Assembly (NCBI GenBank): GCA_030998015.1
Contig: JARWMV010000045.1
Location: 1 to 64,000 of the forward strand
Reading direction: 5' to 3'
Source of the DNA: Ceratorhiza oryzae-sativae
Lineage: Eukaryota; Basidiomycota; Agaricomycetes; Cantharellales; Ceratobasidiaceae
Length of the DNA stretch: 64,000 bases
In this document: in pieces, positions 32,067 to 44,228 of the stretch
Position numbering within the stretch: position 1 is the first letter of the stretch
Layout of the letters: every line of letters begins with the position of its first letter
The notes under the pieces: model-generated
What the model was told of the DNA's origin: nothing
The model's input: only the letters and a program-made list of their open reading frames with translations
Databases searched by the model: none
Translations under genes and position numbers: made by a program

Positions 32067-33369
32067 TGTTATGGATTACTAACATTTTATTTCATTATAG
32101 TCTGCCCTTGCCAACTGTGATGTGATCCCTTTTTTGAACTTTATTGTAAATGAAAGAATTTGTACATGTTCCATTTATACTGTTTTGTATCTCATAAAAT
32201 AGTATGAATTCTCCTCTTTCAAACGCATATTTCATCGTGATTTTATCTTAAGAATTCAGTAAGATATGAAGGTTGCGATATTTCCACCTTCAAGGTGATT
32301 TTGATCACCGGATCGCATCGCTTATATCTCGGCAACCGCTAACGCTATAACGGTGGTCAAGTACTCATTCGATAGCTAACATTCAGGCACATCTTCTGAC
32401 CGAAGATCGTGGCGATCGAAGGGATCTACAGCCCGACGCGGCCCGAACATTGTCGGGATCTGATTGGATCATCAAACAAGATCCACTGACTCAAGTGAGT
32501 CAGGAGAACCACCCCAATTCATCTAGATGCTTCCTTGACTCACCTTATGACTCACTGAGATGTTAGCTCACTTCTTTATATGTATATACCATGAATAATA
32601 TATGAAACAGCCAATAGCATGTCTTCAATTGCATGCTGCCATTGATCTGCTCCCATTCTTTAAACCACTCTTCCTATACTGGGTAATGGGAGTCCCCCTG
32701 GTATAGCAGTACCCTCTTTGATGATCAACTTGGCATGCATGCAGTTATTTGGCTCTGGAGTACCCTTTGCAGGGTATAACAGGACCTCCTCTGGGACCCT
32801 TCCAGACCACTCCCTCCTCTACTCACCCAGACAGCTATTGGTTTCCTTTTCTCTCTTATATCTTTCTGTGTGATTCTCTTTGTAACTAGTCTGAACCATA
32901 AGTAGTATCAGATATAGTTATATCCTGTGTGATTCATAAGTATCTTATACACAAAGATATATAAGGATACTTCCTTGCCTGATTGAGTGTGACTTGAGTA
33001 CCAACCAGTAGAACTATAAGTATCTATTGGGATTGTGGTGCAGTACATGCATTAGGCAGTACCACATTAATTCCATAAGCAACATCTTAATCTAGAATTA
33101 AGATTAGTATCAGTTAGTACAAGCAGCTAGGGCTGAACTACATTTAAGCTATCTAAGGGAGCCTGACCATAGTAGTCTTGCTCTTTATAACTCTAAATTA
33201 GTCAGTTTATATTGTGAACAATTAAGACTATATTAAGTGTTACTTGATTGCATTGAACCACATTGAGCCTTCTTACTCAAGTCTAAGAAGTATTGAGTAT
33301 GATTAGGGAATACTAACCTATCTTATTTTCTTAAGATACAGAAATCTAAGTGTAACCTGACCTGTAACA
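32067..33369 (+). repeat. Diverged O-type solo LTR
   Basis: 1303 bp, TGTTATGG...CTGTAACA, alignable along its length to 44486-45792 but clearly older, with many substitutions. Flanks CTATC and GGACC do not match, so either the target duplication decayed or one side was rearranged. The 82-codon frame of the young LTRs is destroyed here. Confidence 0.85.
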
Positions 33370-34180
33370 GGACCCTCACTTTTTTCATGACTAATCAATG
33401 AATTGGCCTCTGTTTTTGACATTTTCTCCACTCTTGCTCACATTTTTGGTACCTTGACTGAAGATGAGGTGGTATATAGGTTTGGACTCAGGGCACCATG
33501 GTACTTTGAATGAGCACCCATATACCCTGTGTTGTATGCTGTATGACATGGACACACCAGCAACCTGAGTGGATCAAGCCTTGTGCAAGGACTACTCTGG
33601 CTGTACAGTGTGCTGGTGTGTCCATCTCACATAAGTGAAGTGGGCTTGGCAGGTTCATGTCTTCCCCAACAGCTCATGCATGCATGCAGTGCCAAGGGAA
33701 CACATGCCCAGTGTGGGCATGCAATTGCCATGTGCACACCTGCACTCATGACTGCCTGCCAGATCTAAGGTCCTATTAACAATCACCTGTATACACTTTA
33801 TCTGACCCCCATCCTAACCCCATCCTACAGGATTCAATCCTAGCTCATCCTAGCTAGGCCTATAACCTGTGGCAAAGCCTATTATTAGGTACTTTGTTGG
33901 TCCTTGGGCACTATCAATGAATTTGAGGATACATTATTCCCAGTACTTCTATATACATGCAAGAACCCTGATGCACTGGGTCATAGCTGGGGGAGAGGCC
34001 TCCTTTTGGGGTCAATCTGGAAAGGGGGCACTTTCTCCAGAAATAAGGTATAGGTACTGATGAGTGAATAACTATACATTACAAATACATCCATTAAGCT
34101 TCACACATTCTATCCTATCTGATAGCCTGAATTTTTCTCATATATCTGACTTTTTTTCCAGCCTCATTTCATCAGGTGGG
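33370..34180. other. Intergenic, no gene seen
   Basis: Only short frames. Contains TGCATGCATGCA-type simple sequence near 33675. Confidence 0.4.
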
Positions 34181-34726
34181 GCTGGGTGATGGGTCAGGGT
34201 ACACTTGAATATCTAGAGCTTAAGCAAATGTAGATATGTTAGTATACACTAATTGTACTCAATACTTCTTAGACTAGAGTAAGAAGGCTCAAAGTAGTTG
34301 CAATGCAATCAAGTAACACTCAAGGTAGTCTTAATCTTTCACAGTGTAAACTGACTAATTTATAGGTATAAAGAGCAAGACTACTATGGTCAGGTTCCCT
34401 TAGATATCTTAAATGTAGTTCAGCCCTAGTCGCTTGGACTAACTGATACTAATCTTAATACTAGACTTTAAGTGATAGCTTATAGGATAGATGGTGGGCT
34501 GCCTAATGCATGTACTTCCTCAGCTACAGGTACTTAGATTTCCTCTAATAGCTGGTACTTAATGTCATGCTCAATCAGGCAATATTGTATCCTTATATAT
34601 CTCTGTATATAAGATGCAATGACTCAGACAGTATATAACTAATATGGTACTTTATTCCTCAGTACTAGTTATATAAGAAATCACACACAGACAAGAGAAA
34701 AAGAAAGAGAAAAAGAAACCAATAAC

Positions 34727-34967
34727 TGTAGAACATTCATGTATATACTCGAATGATCTAGAATGCGTATGAGTCAGTAATCGAGTCAAGTGTGAATGCG
34801 TCATGTATGCGCAGTATATGCGCAGCAGCAGAGCATATGACTCATGTGAATACGTTGGGTATAAATAAGGACTCTACAAGCCCCCCATAATCCATCTCTT
34901 CACTTACACTCACACATTCTTTTGTAAACTGTTTCTATATAATAAATATATACATTTGATTTCTATA
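34727..34967 (+). repeat. 5' LTR of copia element
   Basis: 241 bp; TATAAATAAGG box at about 34859. Confidence 0.95.
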
Positions 34968-34982
34968 GGTTATGAGCACTGC
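34968..34982 (+). promoter_or_regulatory. Copia primer-binding site, half initiator tRNA-Met type
   Basis: GGTTATGAGCACTGC directly follows the LTR. Its complement contains CTCATAACC, the anticodon loop and stem of eukaryotic initiator tRNA-Met. Drosophila copia is primed by a 5' half of this tRNA cut in the anticodon stem; this site fits that mode rather than a 3' CCA end. Confidence 0.75.
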
Positions 34983-35048
34983 CCATATGCTTCAACCCAG
35001 AAGAAGACAAATATATATACCTGAGTACTCAAAACAAATTAGCATACC

Positions 35049-38000
35049 ATGACCGATAGCACACAAACAACTGTAGCTAGCAGTCTACACTGCATCGAGC
35101 CATTGCGGGGGACAGAGAACTATAACGTTTGGTGTGTGCAAATGGAGGACATACTCACTGACCTCGATTTGTACAGATACGTTGACCAATCTAAGTCACT
35201 ACCACCCAAAACACTCAAAGTTACTCTTTCGGACAGGAAAGACGCTGCAGGGAAAGCCTTACCGGACAAGACAAAAACCATGGATAACGAAGAATATAAT
35301 AAATGGTTAAAGTCAGACCGTAAAGCCTTATCAAATATAAGACTACGAGTAGACGGAAACGTACTCACACACATACAGACATGTGAGTATTCCACTGACG
35401 CGTGGGATCTCTTGGCATCCACCTTCCAAGTCAAAGGCACAGTCAGACTAATCGATCTGCGAAGAAAATTCTTTAGTCATCACATGGCCAAAACCAACGA
35501 TATTGAGGAACACATACAGCACATGTGTGACTGGTTCCAACAAATAAATCTAATCGCACCAAGGTCAATAACTGAAGTGGATTGGATAACAACTTTAGTA
35601 GCCAGCTTACTGGATTTGTGGGATATGTTCACTCAATCCATAAGCTTCCGATTCAAAACAGACGACACGAACGAGCTAGCGGATCAAATAAGTGATCTAT
35701 GCTCAAGGATATTAGCCAAGGCACACCGAAGAAGTAATTGTAACAACGAACCAAAAGTGTTCTTCAGTACAAATAAGTTCCAACAGAATAGGCCTACACG
35801 TACCAATACAAAACCTCCAGACAAGTCAAAGTCGAAGTGCAAGAATTGCAGAAAGATCGGGCACTGGGCAAACGAGTGCCGAAGCCCGGGAGGAGGCGCA
35901 TACAAGCAAAGTCAGCTCAACAAAGCAAACAAAGGAAATTTCCATAACCGAAGATTTGACTCACCCAATAAGAGTCAAACTGGCAATGCATGTACGCATA
36001 TAGCCATGTCAAACAACAGCAAAACCCCCGAGTACGCCTTTTCAACCTATGAAGATCAACTGACATTAGTAAGTATTGACTGTAATACGTGGCTAGCTGA
36101 TAGTGGAACTACGACTCACATCACTAGGGACCTAGAGGCATTTACTACGTATAGTAAATCATCTGGTTACATCACTGGAGTCACTGGTAAAGAGCCAATC
36201 CTAGGCCGAGGCTCGGTTAGACTCAGATGTAAAATAGATCCAAACAAAGATCAATACAAGACTATTGTCCTGACAAATGTAGCGCATGTACCTGGATCAC
36301 CTGCTAATCTAATCAGCTTATCGCTGATCACTGATAAGGGCATGCGTGTCTCATTGGACCGCAACAAGCTAATCATAACAGACACAAATAATCATAAAGT
36401 AGCGATCGGGTCAAAACTTAATGATCGCATACAGGGCAGTTTGTGGAAGATCGACACTCAAACAATAAGCAATCCCGTAGACAGTAGAACAATAAACAAG
36501 GTTGCACTTGTGAAACAAACTGGCCAAACCTGGTATGATTGGCATAGGATTCTGGGTCACCTAAATGCGCAGACACTCAAGCGATTGAAAAGTACTAATG
36601 CTGTCAAGGGAATGGAAGTTGCCAATGATAAAATAGGCTTGAACTTCAAATGTGAAGCATGTATGCAATCAAAAGCGCATATAAAGCCCTTCCCGAAACA
36701 GTTGCAAACAATTGTGAATGAGGTAGGCAAACTCATAGTTACCAATGTGTGGGGACCAGCTTGCATCACATCCATTGGTAAATATAAATATTATGTATCA
36801 TTCACGGATGTAGCTACACGTTTTACAAAACTAGGTTTTCTGAGACACAAAGACAAGACTTTGAGAGAATACAAGGCATTTGAAGCAATGTTAGAAACAC
36901 AGAAATCTAAGAAAATAAAACACGTACAATTTGATAATGGAGGTGAGTTTGTAAATAAAGAATGGTTTGAGCATGCTGCTCTGAAAGGAACCACTCTGGA
37001 AACTACAGCCCCATATTCAGCTCAGCAAAATGGAATCGCTGAACAGCTAAACAGGACACTTACTGAAAAAGCGCGAGCAATGATGCTCAAGTCAGGAGCA
37101 CCAAAGTTCTTATGGAACAAAGCGATAGCATATGCATGCTATCTAAAGAACCAGGTGCCCACACAAGTACATGGAGTATTCTGGAAAACACCATATGAGC
37201 TCTTTTGGGGTAAGAAACCAAACTTTAGCCAATTAAGGCCATGGGGAACAAAATGTTACATACTTAATCAAGGAGAGAACATATCAAAATTAGACCCTAA
37301 AACTTTTACAGGTATATTTACGGGAATATCGGATGTACAAGGTAAAAGTTGGAGATATTACAAGCCTGGAGCTAATTGCATAATGCACTTGTGGAACATC
37401 TTGTTTACACAAGTATATGCGCAGCCTGCAGGTGCGCAAGATGATCCAGAATGGGTAGAAACAGTTGTTCCGCCTGCTGAGGGGGAGTCGAGTCAGAATA
37501 GCAGTGCTGCAGAACAAACTGTAGAACTGACTGGAACAGGGGGAGATACCAAGCTGAGCAGCAAGCGAAAGAATGACTCAGTAAATGCAGGAGAGCAGAA
37601 AGGTATAAAAGAGGAGACTAAGAGTGCAAAGAAAGCATCCAACTCACAACTTTCATCTACTCTTATTCACTCTGTCGCCTCTAAACCACCCAACCGCTCT
37701 ATTATGCTTAACACCCCTTGCCCTGATACTTCTATATTGCTTAATTGAATTAATGCTGTCAACCAACACACCGGTGTGCGAACCCATCGCAACAACCCCA
37801 ACACTCCAGCTATCACTTTGGAACAAGAGCATGGAGGAGTCAAAATCAAGATTGACAACTCCACCACGACAGGTAAGCTCATGTATGAGGATAAAAATGA
37901 GGTATCTAACCTTGTATTAGGACTCACCAATACCACAGGTGATAGCTCAGGCAGCGAGTTCGATGCCAACAATGCATACAGCATTACTTCTGACGTACCA

Positions 38001-39791
38001 TCCCTTACTGACGCTCCCACCATATCCTTGACCAGCAAGAGCCCAACCTCCAAAGCCATTGAACTACCCACATACAATGAGCTCAATGGATTGGAGGAAG
38101 CGTTCTTCAAGCTTACCCTCAACGATCCTGTTCCACTGAAAGCAGAACCGTCCATGGCAACTCCCAACGCCCCTGAAACGCATTGGTCCTTCCCCACTCA
38201 ACATATACTGTCTGAAGACAACCCAACCATTGAGCAAGCACTATCTGGACCGAATGCAACCGAATGGAAGTCAGCCATGGAAGCAGAAGTGGCCACCCTT
38301 GAGAAAATGGGAAGTTACGAACTTGTCGACCTCCCAGCCGATCAAAAAGTCATTGGAAACAAATGGGTACTAACCATTAAACACAACGAAAATGGTAAGC
38401 CTGTTCGTTATAAGGCTTGATTAGTTGCGCAGGGATTTAGTCAGCAACCAGGAATCAACTTTGGACATGCTTACGCACTGGTTGTACAACTTGATTCTAT
38501 TCGTATCATCGCATCCTTGGCGAATCAATTCGATTGGGACTTGAGGCAGCTTGATGTAAGTTCCGCTTACCTACATGTGAACATAAATGAAGAACTTTAT
38601 ATGTGTCAGATACCGTACTTCAAGGACGAAACAAATAAGGTACTTCGTCTTAAATGTTCAATTTATGGACTGAAACAAGCAGGTCGAATGTGGAATCAGT
38701 TATTCAATAATAAACTCAAGTGACTTGGATACGTACCTTGCAAAACTGACACCTGTGTTTATCAATGTATAATCAACATCGAAGATGAACTCTTCATTGC
38801 AATACTTGCGATTCACATCGACGACATTATGGTTGCAAGCTTGCGCAACCATACCAACTTTGTTATCAAAGAACTAATGGAAGCCTTCAAAATGCGCAAC
38901 CTAGGTTCCATCTGACACTTCTTAGGTATAAGCTTTACTTGTGATCGTGAGCAAGGCACTTTAACTTTGAGTCAAAAAGCATATATTGACTCTATAGTTG
39001 ACTCTGCAGGTTTGCAGAATGCCTATGCCACTCACACACCCATGACACCAAATATTCAACTCACTTGATTTAAAGGTACGAAACCCAATTTTAATTATGG
39101 AATGTACATTGGTAAGCTACTATATGCGGCCCTTTGCACAAGGCCCAACATAGCTTACGTCGTTACATTCCTAGCCCAATTCACAACGTGCTTTGGATCG
39201 GCACATGTGACAGCTGTGAAGCATGTGATCCGTTACCTAAAGGGCACTGCTTCACATGGGATAACGTACCATCGATCCAACAAAGGATTTGGAGAGTTAG
39301 GATATTCAGACGCTGACTGGGGGAGTAACTTACTTGACCATAAGTCCATCTCTGGTAATATATTTTTACTCGGAGGTGCAGCTATTTCTTGGTCCGCTAA
39401 GAAGCAAGCCACCATTGCTTTATCGACGATGGAAGCCGAGTATATGGCACTTTCACATGCATGTACTCAGGCGCTATGGCTGCGCCAGTTTCTCAAAGAG
39501 TTATACTATGAAGCTGACACACCAACCCTAATACTTTCAGATAATCTTGCTGCGCTTATGCTTTCAGTTGAGTTGCAATATCATGGACACTTGAAACACA
39601 TCGACATTTGCCATCACTTCATGCACAATGTTATCAAGCAGCGCAAGGTATCTACTTTGTACGTACCATCCAAAGAGAACCTCGCCGATGCACTAACTAA
39701 AGCATTGCTGGCTCCCCAATTTAGTTATCTTACTAAGCCAATTATGGGGGAGCCATACGCGATGATTACTGAAGTTGAAGAGGACAAGTAA
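35049..39791 (+). pseudogene. pol: Copia gag-pol polyprotein, one frame with five TGA codons
   Basis: ATG at 35049. Gag with CCHC knuckle CKNCRKIGHWANEC (35840-35880); protease LADSGTTTHI (36092); integrase WHRILGHLNAQTLKRL...CEACMQSK (36540-36680), DVATRF, QFDNGGEF (36926) and PYSAQQNGIAEQLNRT (37010). RT has QLDVSSAYLHV (38545), KCSIYGLKQAGRMW (38655) and IHIDDIMV (38815, where the canonical YVDD tyrosine is His). RNase H has YSDADWGSN and LSTMEAEYMAL (39300-39460). The frame never shifts over 1581 codons; TGA stops lie at 37746, 38418 (KA-stop-LVAQGF, Arg in relatives), 38721, 38913 and 39066. Confidence 0.95.
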
Positions 39792-39941
39792 TCAACCTGT
39801 ATAATCAATATAATAGTTGAATTGAAATAATGGAATTGTTCTGAATGTTTGAAAGTCTGATACGGTCTTTGGAATTGGTTATATTCATGTAATAAATTTC
39901 TAATCATTCCTGTAGTTTACACTTACTCGATTAAGGGGGAG

Positions 39942-40182
39942 TGTAGAACATTCATGTATATACTCAAATGATCTAGAATGCATATGAGTCAGTAATCAAG
40001 TCAAGTGTGAATGCATCATGTATGCGCAGTATATGCACAGCAGCAGAGCATATGACTCATGTGAATACGTTGGGTATAAATAAGGACTCTACAAGCCCCC
40101 CATAATCCATCTCTTCACTTACACTCACACATTCTTTTGTAAACTGTTTCTATATAATAAATATATACATTTGATTTCTATA
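39942..40182 (+). repeat. 3' LTR of copia element
   Basis: 241 bp; preceded directly by the polypurine tract. Confidence 0.95.
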
Positions 40183-40960
40183 ATAACCAGTCTGGGTTGA
40201 GTAGAGGAGGGAAGGTGGTCTGGAAGGGCCTCAGAGGAGGTCCTTTTATAACCTGAGGAAGGCATTCCAGAGCCAAATAGATGCATGTATGCCAGTGCAA
40301 TCATCAAAAGAGGGTACTGCTATACTTGGGATACACCCTAGCCCAGTATAGGATAAGAGAGTAAAGACAGGGTGTGGATCAAAGGCATTGATGCATCTGA
40401 GACCTGCTATTGGCTTGTAGATCATATTATCATAGTATATACATGTAATGAATGGAGGCTACATCTCAGTGAGTCATAAAGTGAGTCAGAGAAGCTTCTG
40501 GGTCAATTTGGAAGGCTCTCCTGACTCACTGCAGTCATTAGATCTTGATTGATGGTCCAGTAAGATTCTAATGATCTTCAGGCCATTCCGGCACAAGGAT
40601 CTGGTGGATCGCGACGATCTTCGGGCAGCAGATACTGCCGAAGATTAGCTATCGATAGAGCATAAGATCGCTTTGATAGCATAAGCGGTTGCCGAGATAT
40701 GAGCGGTGCGATGTTGTAATCAATATCTCCTGATAAGAGGAAATATCCCAACCTCTGTATCTCTCTGAGATCTTATTGTAAAAACATAATAAAACATGCA
40801 TTGGAAAGCAGGAAATTTGTACTATTTAATGGAATGGAAAATAGTACAATTCGGGGTGCATACACATTCAAGTATTTCACAATTTAATTACAGAGGCATC
40901 ACTTGAGGTTGGCAGAGCAGACTAAAATAATAGAAAATGTTAGTGATCCATAACAGCTGG

Positions 40961-43499
40961 AGATACTGTCAAAGGGTTCATTAGCCCCTACTCTCCTCCT
41001 TCCCTGCAGACTTTCCCTTGTTTTTTTTGACCCATTCATCCAAGCTGACCCCCTGAATCATTGTGGATGAATGATAATTCCATTTGCTGGTGAAATTGGT
41101 CTTTTTGATGAGTGGTCACATGATCTATTACCAAATCTGGGCAAGATATTACCCAAAATGGAAGATTTCCCCCAAGTAAGGAAAACTCATGCTGCAATTG
41201 ACACATATATCCAACAAGTGTATTCTTGGAAAAATGATGACTTTTCTCACTTTTCATAACAAGCAAATCTCACAAATTAACTATCCATCCATCACAAGTA
41301 CAGATATAAATGATGATTTTGCCATATTCAGATTCTCCTTGAAATTTGGAATTGAATGGTATATAACATGTGATATATGCTGTGCATTTCATATAACCAA
41401 GGAGCCCATATGCTTCAATGTTGTGGGAATTGATCATGTGATCTACGTGCACCGCATGGTAGATCACGTGACTCGACATTGACGAAACTGATTGAGCTGA
41501 AAATTTCTGGGTAGGTGCGCGGGTACCAGGGCTACTATCTCACAAAATTTCAGCGCGATTGAATCACTGGTTCTTGAGTTATTTCACTTTTTTCAAGAAT
41601 TTTCACCTTATTTCCTTCCTATAACCTATCATGTAATAAGAACAAAAAAATTGGAGCATAAAAAAAGCAGTAATAGGGATGTGATCCTGTCTTGCATGGA
41701 AAACAGAACAGTGCACCAGGTGCATACTTTGTACACACACAGACTATGACTTGCTGATGTGGCAGTGCTATTGTTAGGGTCAGGCAGAGTATGACAAAGC
41801 ATGCTGGGTTCCCAACAAGGTTGCATACTTTGTACACAAAAGGTACTGTGCCATGTATGGTGCCAAGAAAAAACAAAAACTCTGATACAATACTATTCCA
41901 AATCATTGTACTGTCATTGTATGATAGTATGGGCTCTCATGTGGTGTGCATACATTGTATGCAACCCAGTCAGGAGGGACAAGTAAGGGCTTAAGGTTAC
42001 TCAGGGACAGTGCTTGAGGTGACTGATTACTCATAGCTCAGTGGCCAGGACACACCACAGGGTCCACTACACATAGCCATGCTGCTTGTTCAGCAGCAGG
42101 TCTCCCACTGTAGAGTGGTACAAAGTATGCAACTCTATGCTTGCAGTGTACTTAGATACCTGGGTGCAAGTTTTATTCTGCCATTGAGGCAGTGTTATTT
42201 TACCAACATGATTGGAAAGCAAAGAGGAGAGTGCTTAACAGATCAAGTGGCCATGTGGCACAGCCAAGTGATTTGTCAGCAGCCAATGCCATGAAGCAAG
42301 GGGTAGTGCTGAAATAAGCACCCACCCGAGGTCTAGGTGGGTGGGTCTGCCAAGGACCTGCCAACAAGTTTTTTCAGAATTTTTGTACCATATAAATATC
42401 ACTTTTATGGAACTATAAGATGTAATTACCGATTGATAACCAATTGCTAAACAAAGGTATTAATTCCACCACATGGTGCACTATTGCAATACAACAGAGT
42501 AGTAATAGATTTTTACAAAGGGATGGTGAAATCCGCAGGTGCAGCTCAGGGCAGCTGCTTAAGGTATACTCGAGAGATGACAGGATGTCAGATTAAGTTT
42601 CCCCATCTTGCTGGGTGTAAAAATGCCTGACAAAGTTAGTAACTCTCCTGACATCCTGAGGATCATTGATATATGTATATCAGAGCCCTAAATACACAGC
42701 CAACACGAAGGTCCAGTGTCCAGATTGTAATGAGCTAGTTCATGTTTCGTTTCATGGTCCTGCAGGCCTTGTTGAACATTGAGGGAAAGCTAAATGCCTG
42801 CTTGCACAAGCTAAACAGTCCAAGGCAGAGAAAGACAAGAATCAGTCAACTCTGCTTTGTTTCAGAATTTCTTCTAGTACTAGAACTTTGGACACAGCCC
42901 ACAGCTTGGTCTCTTTGCTGCTGTAGTGGGGGTAGGAGACCGGGGTGTCTGGCATAGCACTGGTGGTCATGTGACTTGTATATACACCTGTGTATCTCAT
43001 TCGTGTCCACCATCACCTTCGTGTCTATGGTGTGTCCACTGTGGTGACAAGAGTGGTTGACAGGACCACAATCTGCAGAGCTCACTGAGCATCACCACAT
43101 ATGTTTTACGTGAATTTTACACAATTGTCCCAGGGTTGCCCTCAAGGCCACCTTGCATTTTTCATTGCTTTCCATATATAACCCCCTCCAGTGTGCTCTC
43201 TAGCACGCATTTTGTCGTGACCCTCTGGAGGCTCCCTTGTGGAGCACTTAAGTAGTGGCTGCGTTGACGGTTTGGTGCTATGCAGTATGTATTGAGCGTT
43301 CTAGTTACAGTGTTTTGCTATGGTCTATGGTGGTTGACAAGATAAAGCAAGCTGAGGCGTCCAGTTTTGCTTTATACTCCTTATATATACCTGTGGCAGC
43401 GGTGGCTGCAGACGTATTATCTAAGCACACTCCACAGTAGGAGTAGGTTATGTGCAGTACTATGGGTTAGGTAATTGTTTGTCTTAAGTTTGTGCAGCT
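40961..43499. other. Intergenic, no supported gene
   Basis: Short frames only. TTGCATACTTTGTAC (41821-41835) recurs inverted at 42118-42132, and a further partial copy lies at about 41722. This hints at an old element, but no boundaries were found. A TATATAACCCC box at about 43175 precedes no recognisable coding sequence. Confidence 0.4.
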
Positions 43500-43789
43500 C
43501 CAAATCTTATAGAGCTGCGCAAGGTCTGAGGGTCATCTGACTTTTGGACTTAAGCACCCAGCGCTTAATCGCTGGATAAGCGCCAAGGTCATGTGACAAC
43601 TTGCTCCTTGCTCCAAGTAACATGGGAGAGAAATGCTGGAGCGAGTTCAGGGTAACCACCGGCGCTTAATCGTTGGGTAAGTGCCGAGATCACATGATCC
43701 TGTTTATGGTTTGTTCCGCTTTGGGAAAAATGCCATAAATCTGTACAATATTTGGTTGTTAGGTTATGTCTGCTAGGCGGGTCATAACA
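43500..43789 (-). repeat. Element D-type LTR remnant, second copy
   Basis: Shares GGTCATGTGACAACTTGCTC and the GTCATAACA terminus with 24843-25029, in the same orientation. Left boundary not identified. Confidence 0.55.
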
Positions 43790-44228
43790 GAGTGGTTGGT
43801 GTTAGAAGGCTGGTCTAGATGTACCACACTGCCCAGTCCCTGAACATCAGGGCATGACTGATCAATGTCACACGCCTGGTTGATCCTCCAGATTGGTCAC
43901 TTGGTTCTTCTGGCAATTCCCCATGAGTTGCTCACACTGTCTGTAACACGGTCAGTGACTGTTGGACGTGTCTGCATCCACAGTTGTCAAAGTCTGTTTG
44001 ACTGGTGAGTGTCAGTGTATCATTTGTTGTCGCATATTTGCTATGACTTACCACTCATCAGTTGTCCTGTGAATCCTCCCTGCTCTTGTTTCCATCTCCT
44101 CACTCGTATGTTCGTTGTGTATTAATTTATTCATTTGCTCATGTTTGGACTTGTACATGATGCACCCAGTTACACTCAGCCTCCAAGCAGGCATGGATGA
44201 TGGATTGGTATGACAACCTCCATGATTA

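Larger units (their letters stand above)
34727..40182 (+). mobile_element. Ty1/copia retrotransposon
   Basis: 5456 bp, 241-bp LTRs (TGTAGAACA...TTTCTATA), duplication ATAAC (34722-34726, 40183-40187), and polypurine tract TTAAGGGGGAG at 39931-39941. Integrase precedes RT, which defines copia. All five substitutions I can see between the LTRs are CG in the left copy and CA in the right. Confidence 0.97.
34186..40955 (-). repeat. Solo LTR of O family, interrupted by the copia element
   Basis: The two halves (34186-34726 and 40188-40955) join to about 1.31 kb. The duplication GCTGG is intact (34181-34185, 40956-40960), proving LTR-LTR recombination after O integration. The first bases have decayed from TGTTACGGG to GTGATGGG. 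Confidence 0.9.

Noticed and set aside
37746..39068. UGA recoding (readthrough or reassigned codon) in the copia element
   Set aside because: A1/A2 pairs show CGA-to-TGA mutation directly, TGA also breaks unrelated host genes, and the RT catalytic Tyr is lost; decay is simpler.
41821..42132. Transposon bounded by TTGCATACTTTGTAC inverted repeats
   Set aside because: A third partial direct copy lies inside or near and no target duplication was found; boundaries cannot be supported.
43051..43794. Solo D LTR flanked by AGAGTGGTTG direct repeats
   Set aside because: The left repeat is not followed by a TG terminus at the right offset, so it is not a clean target duplication.
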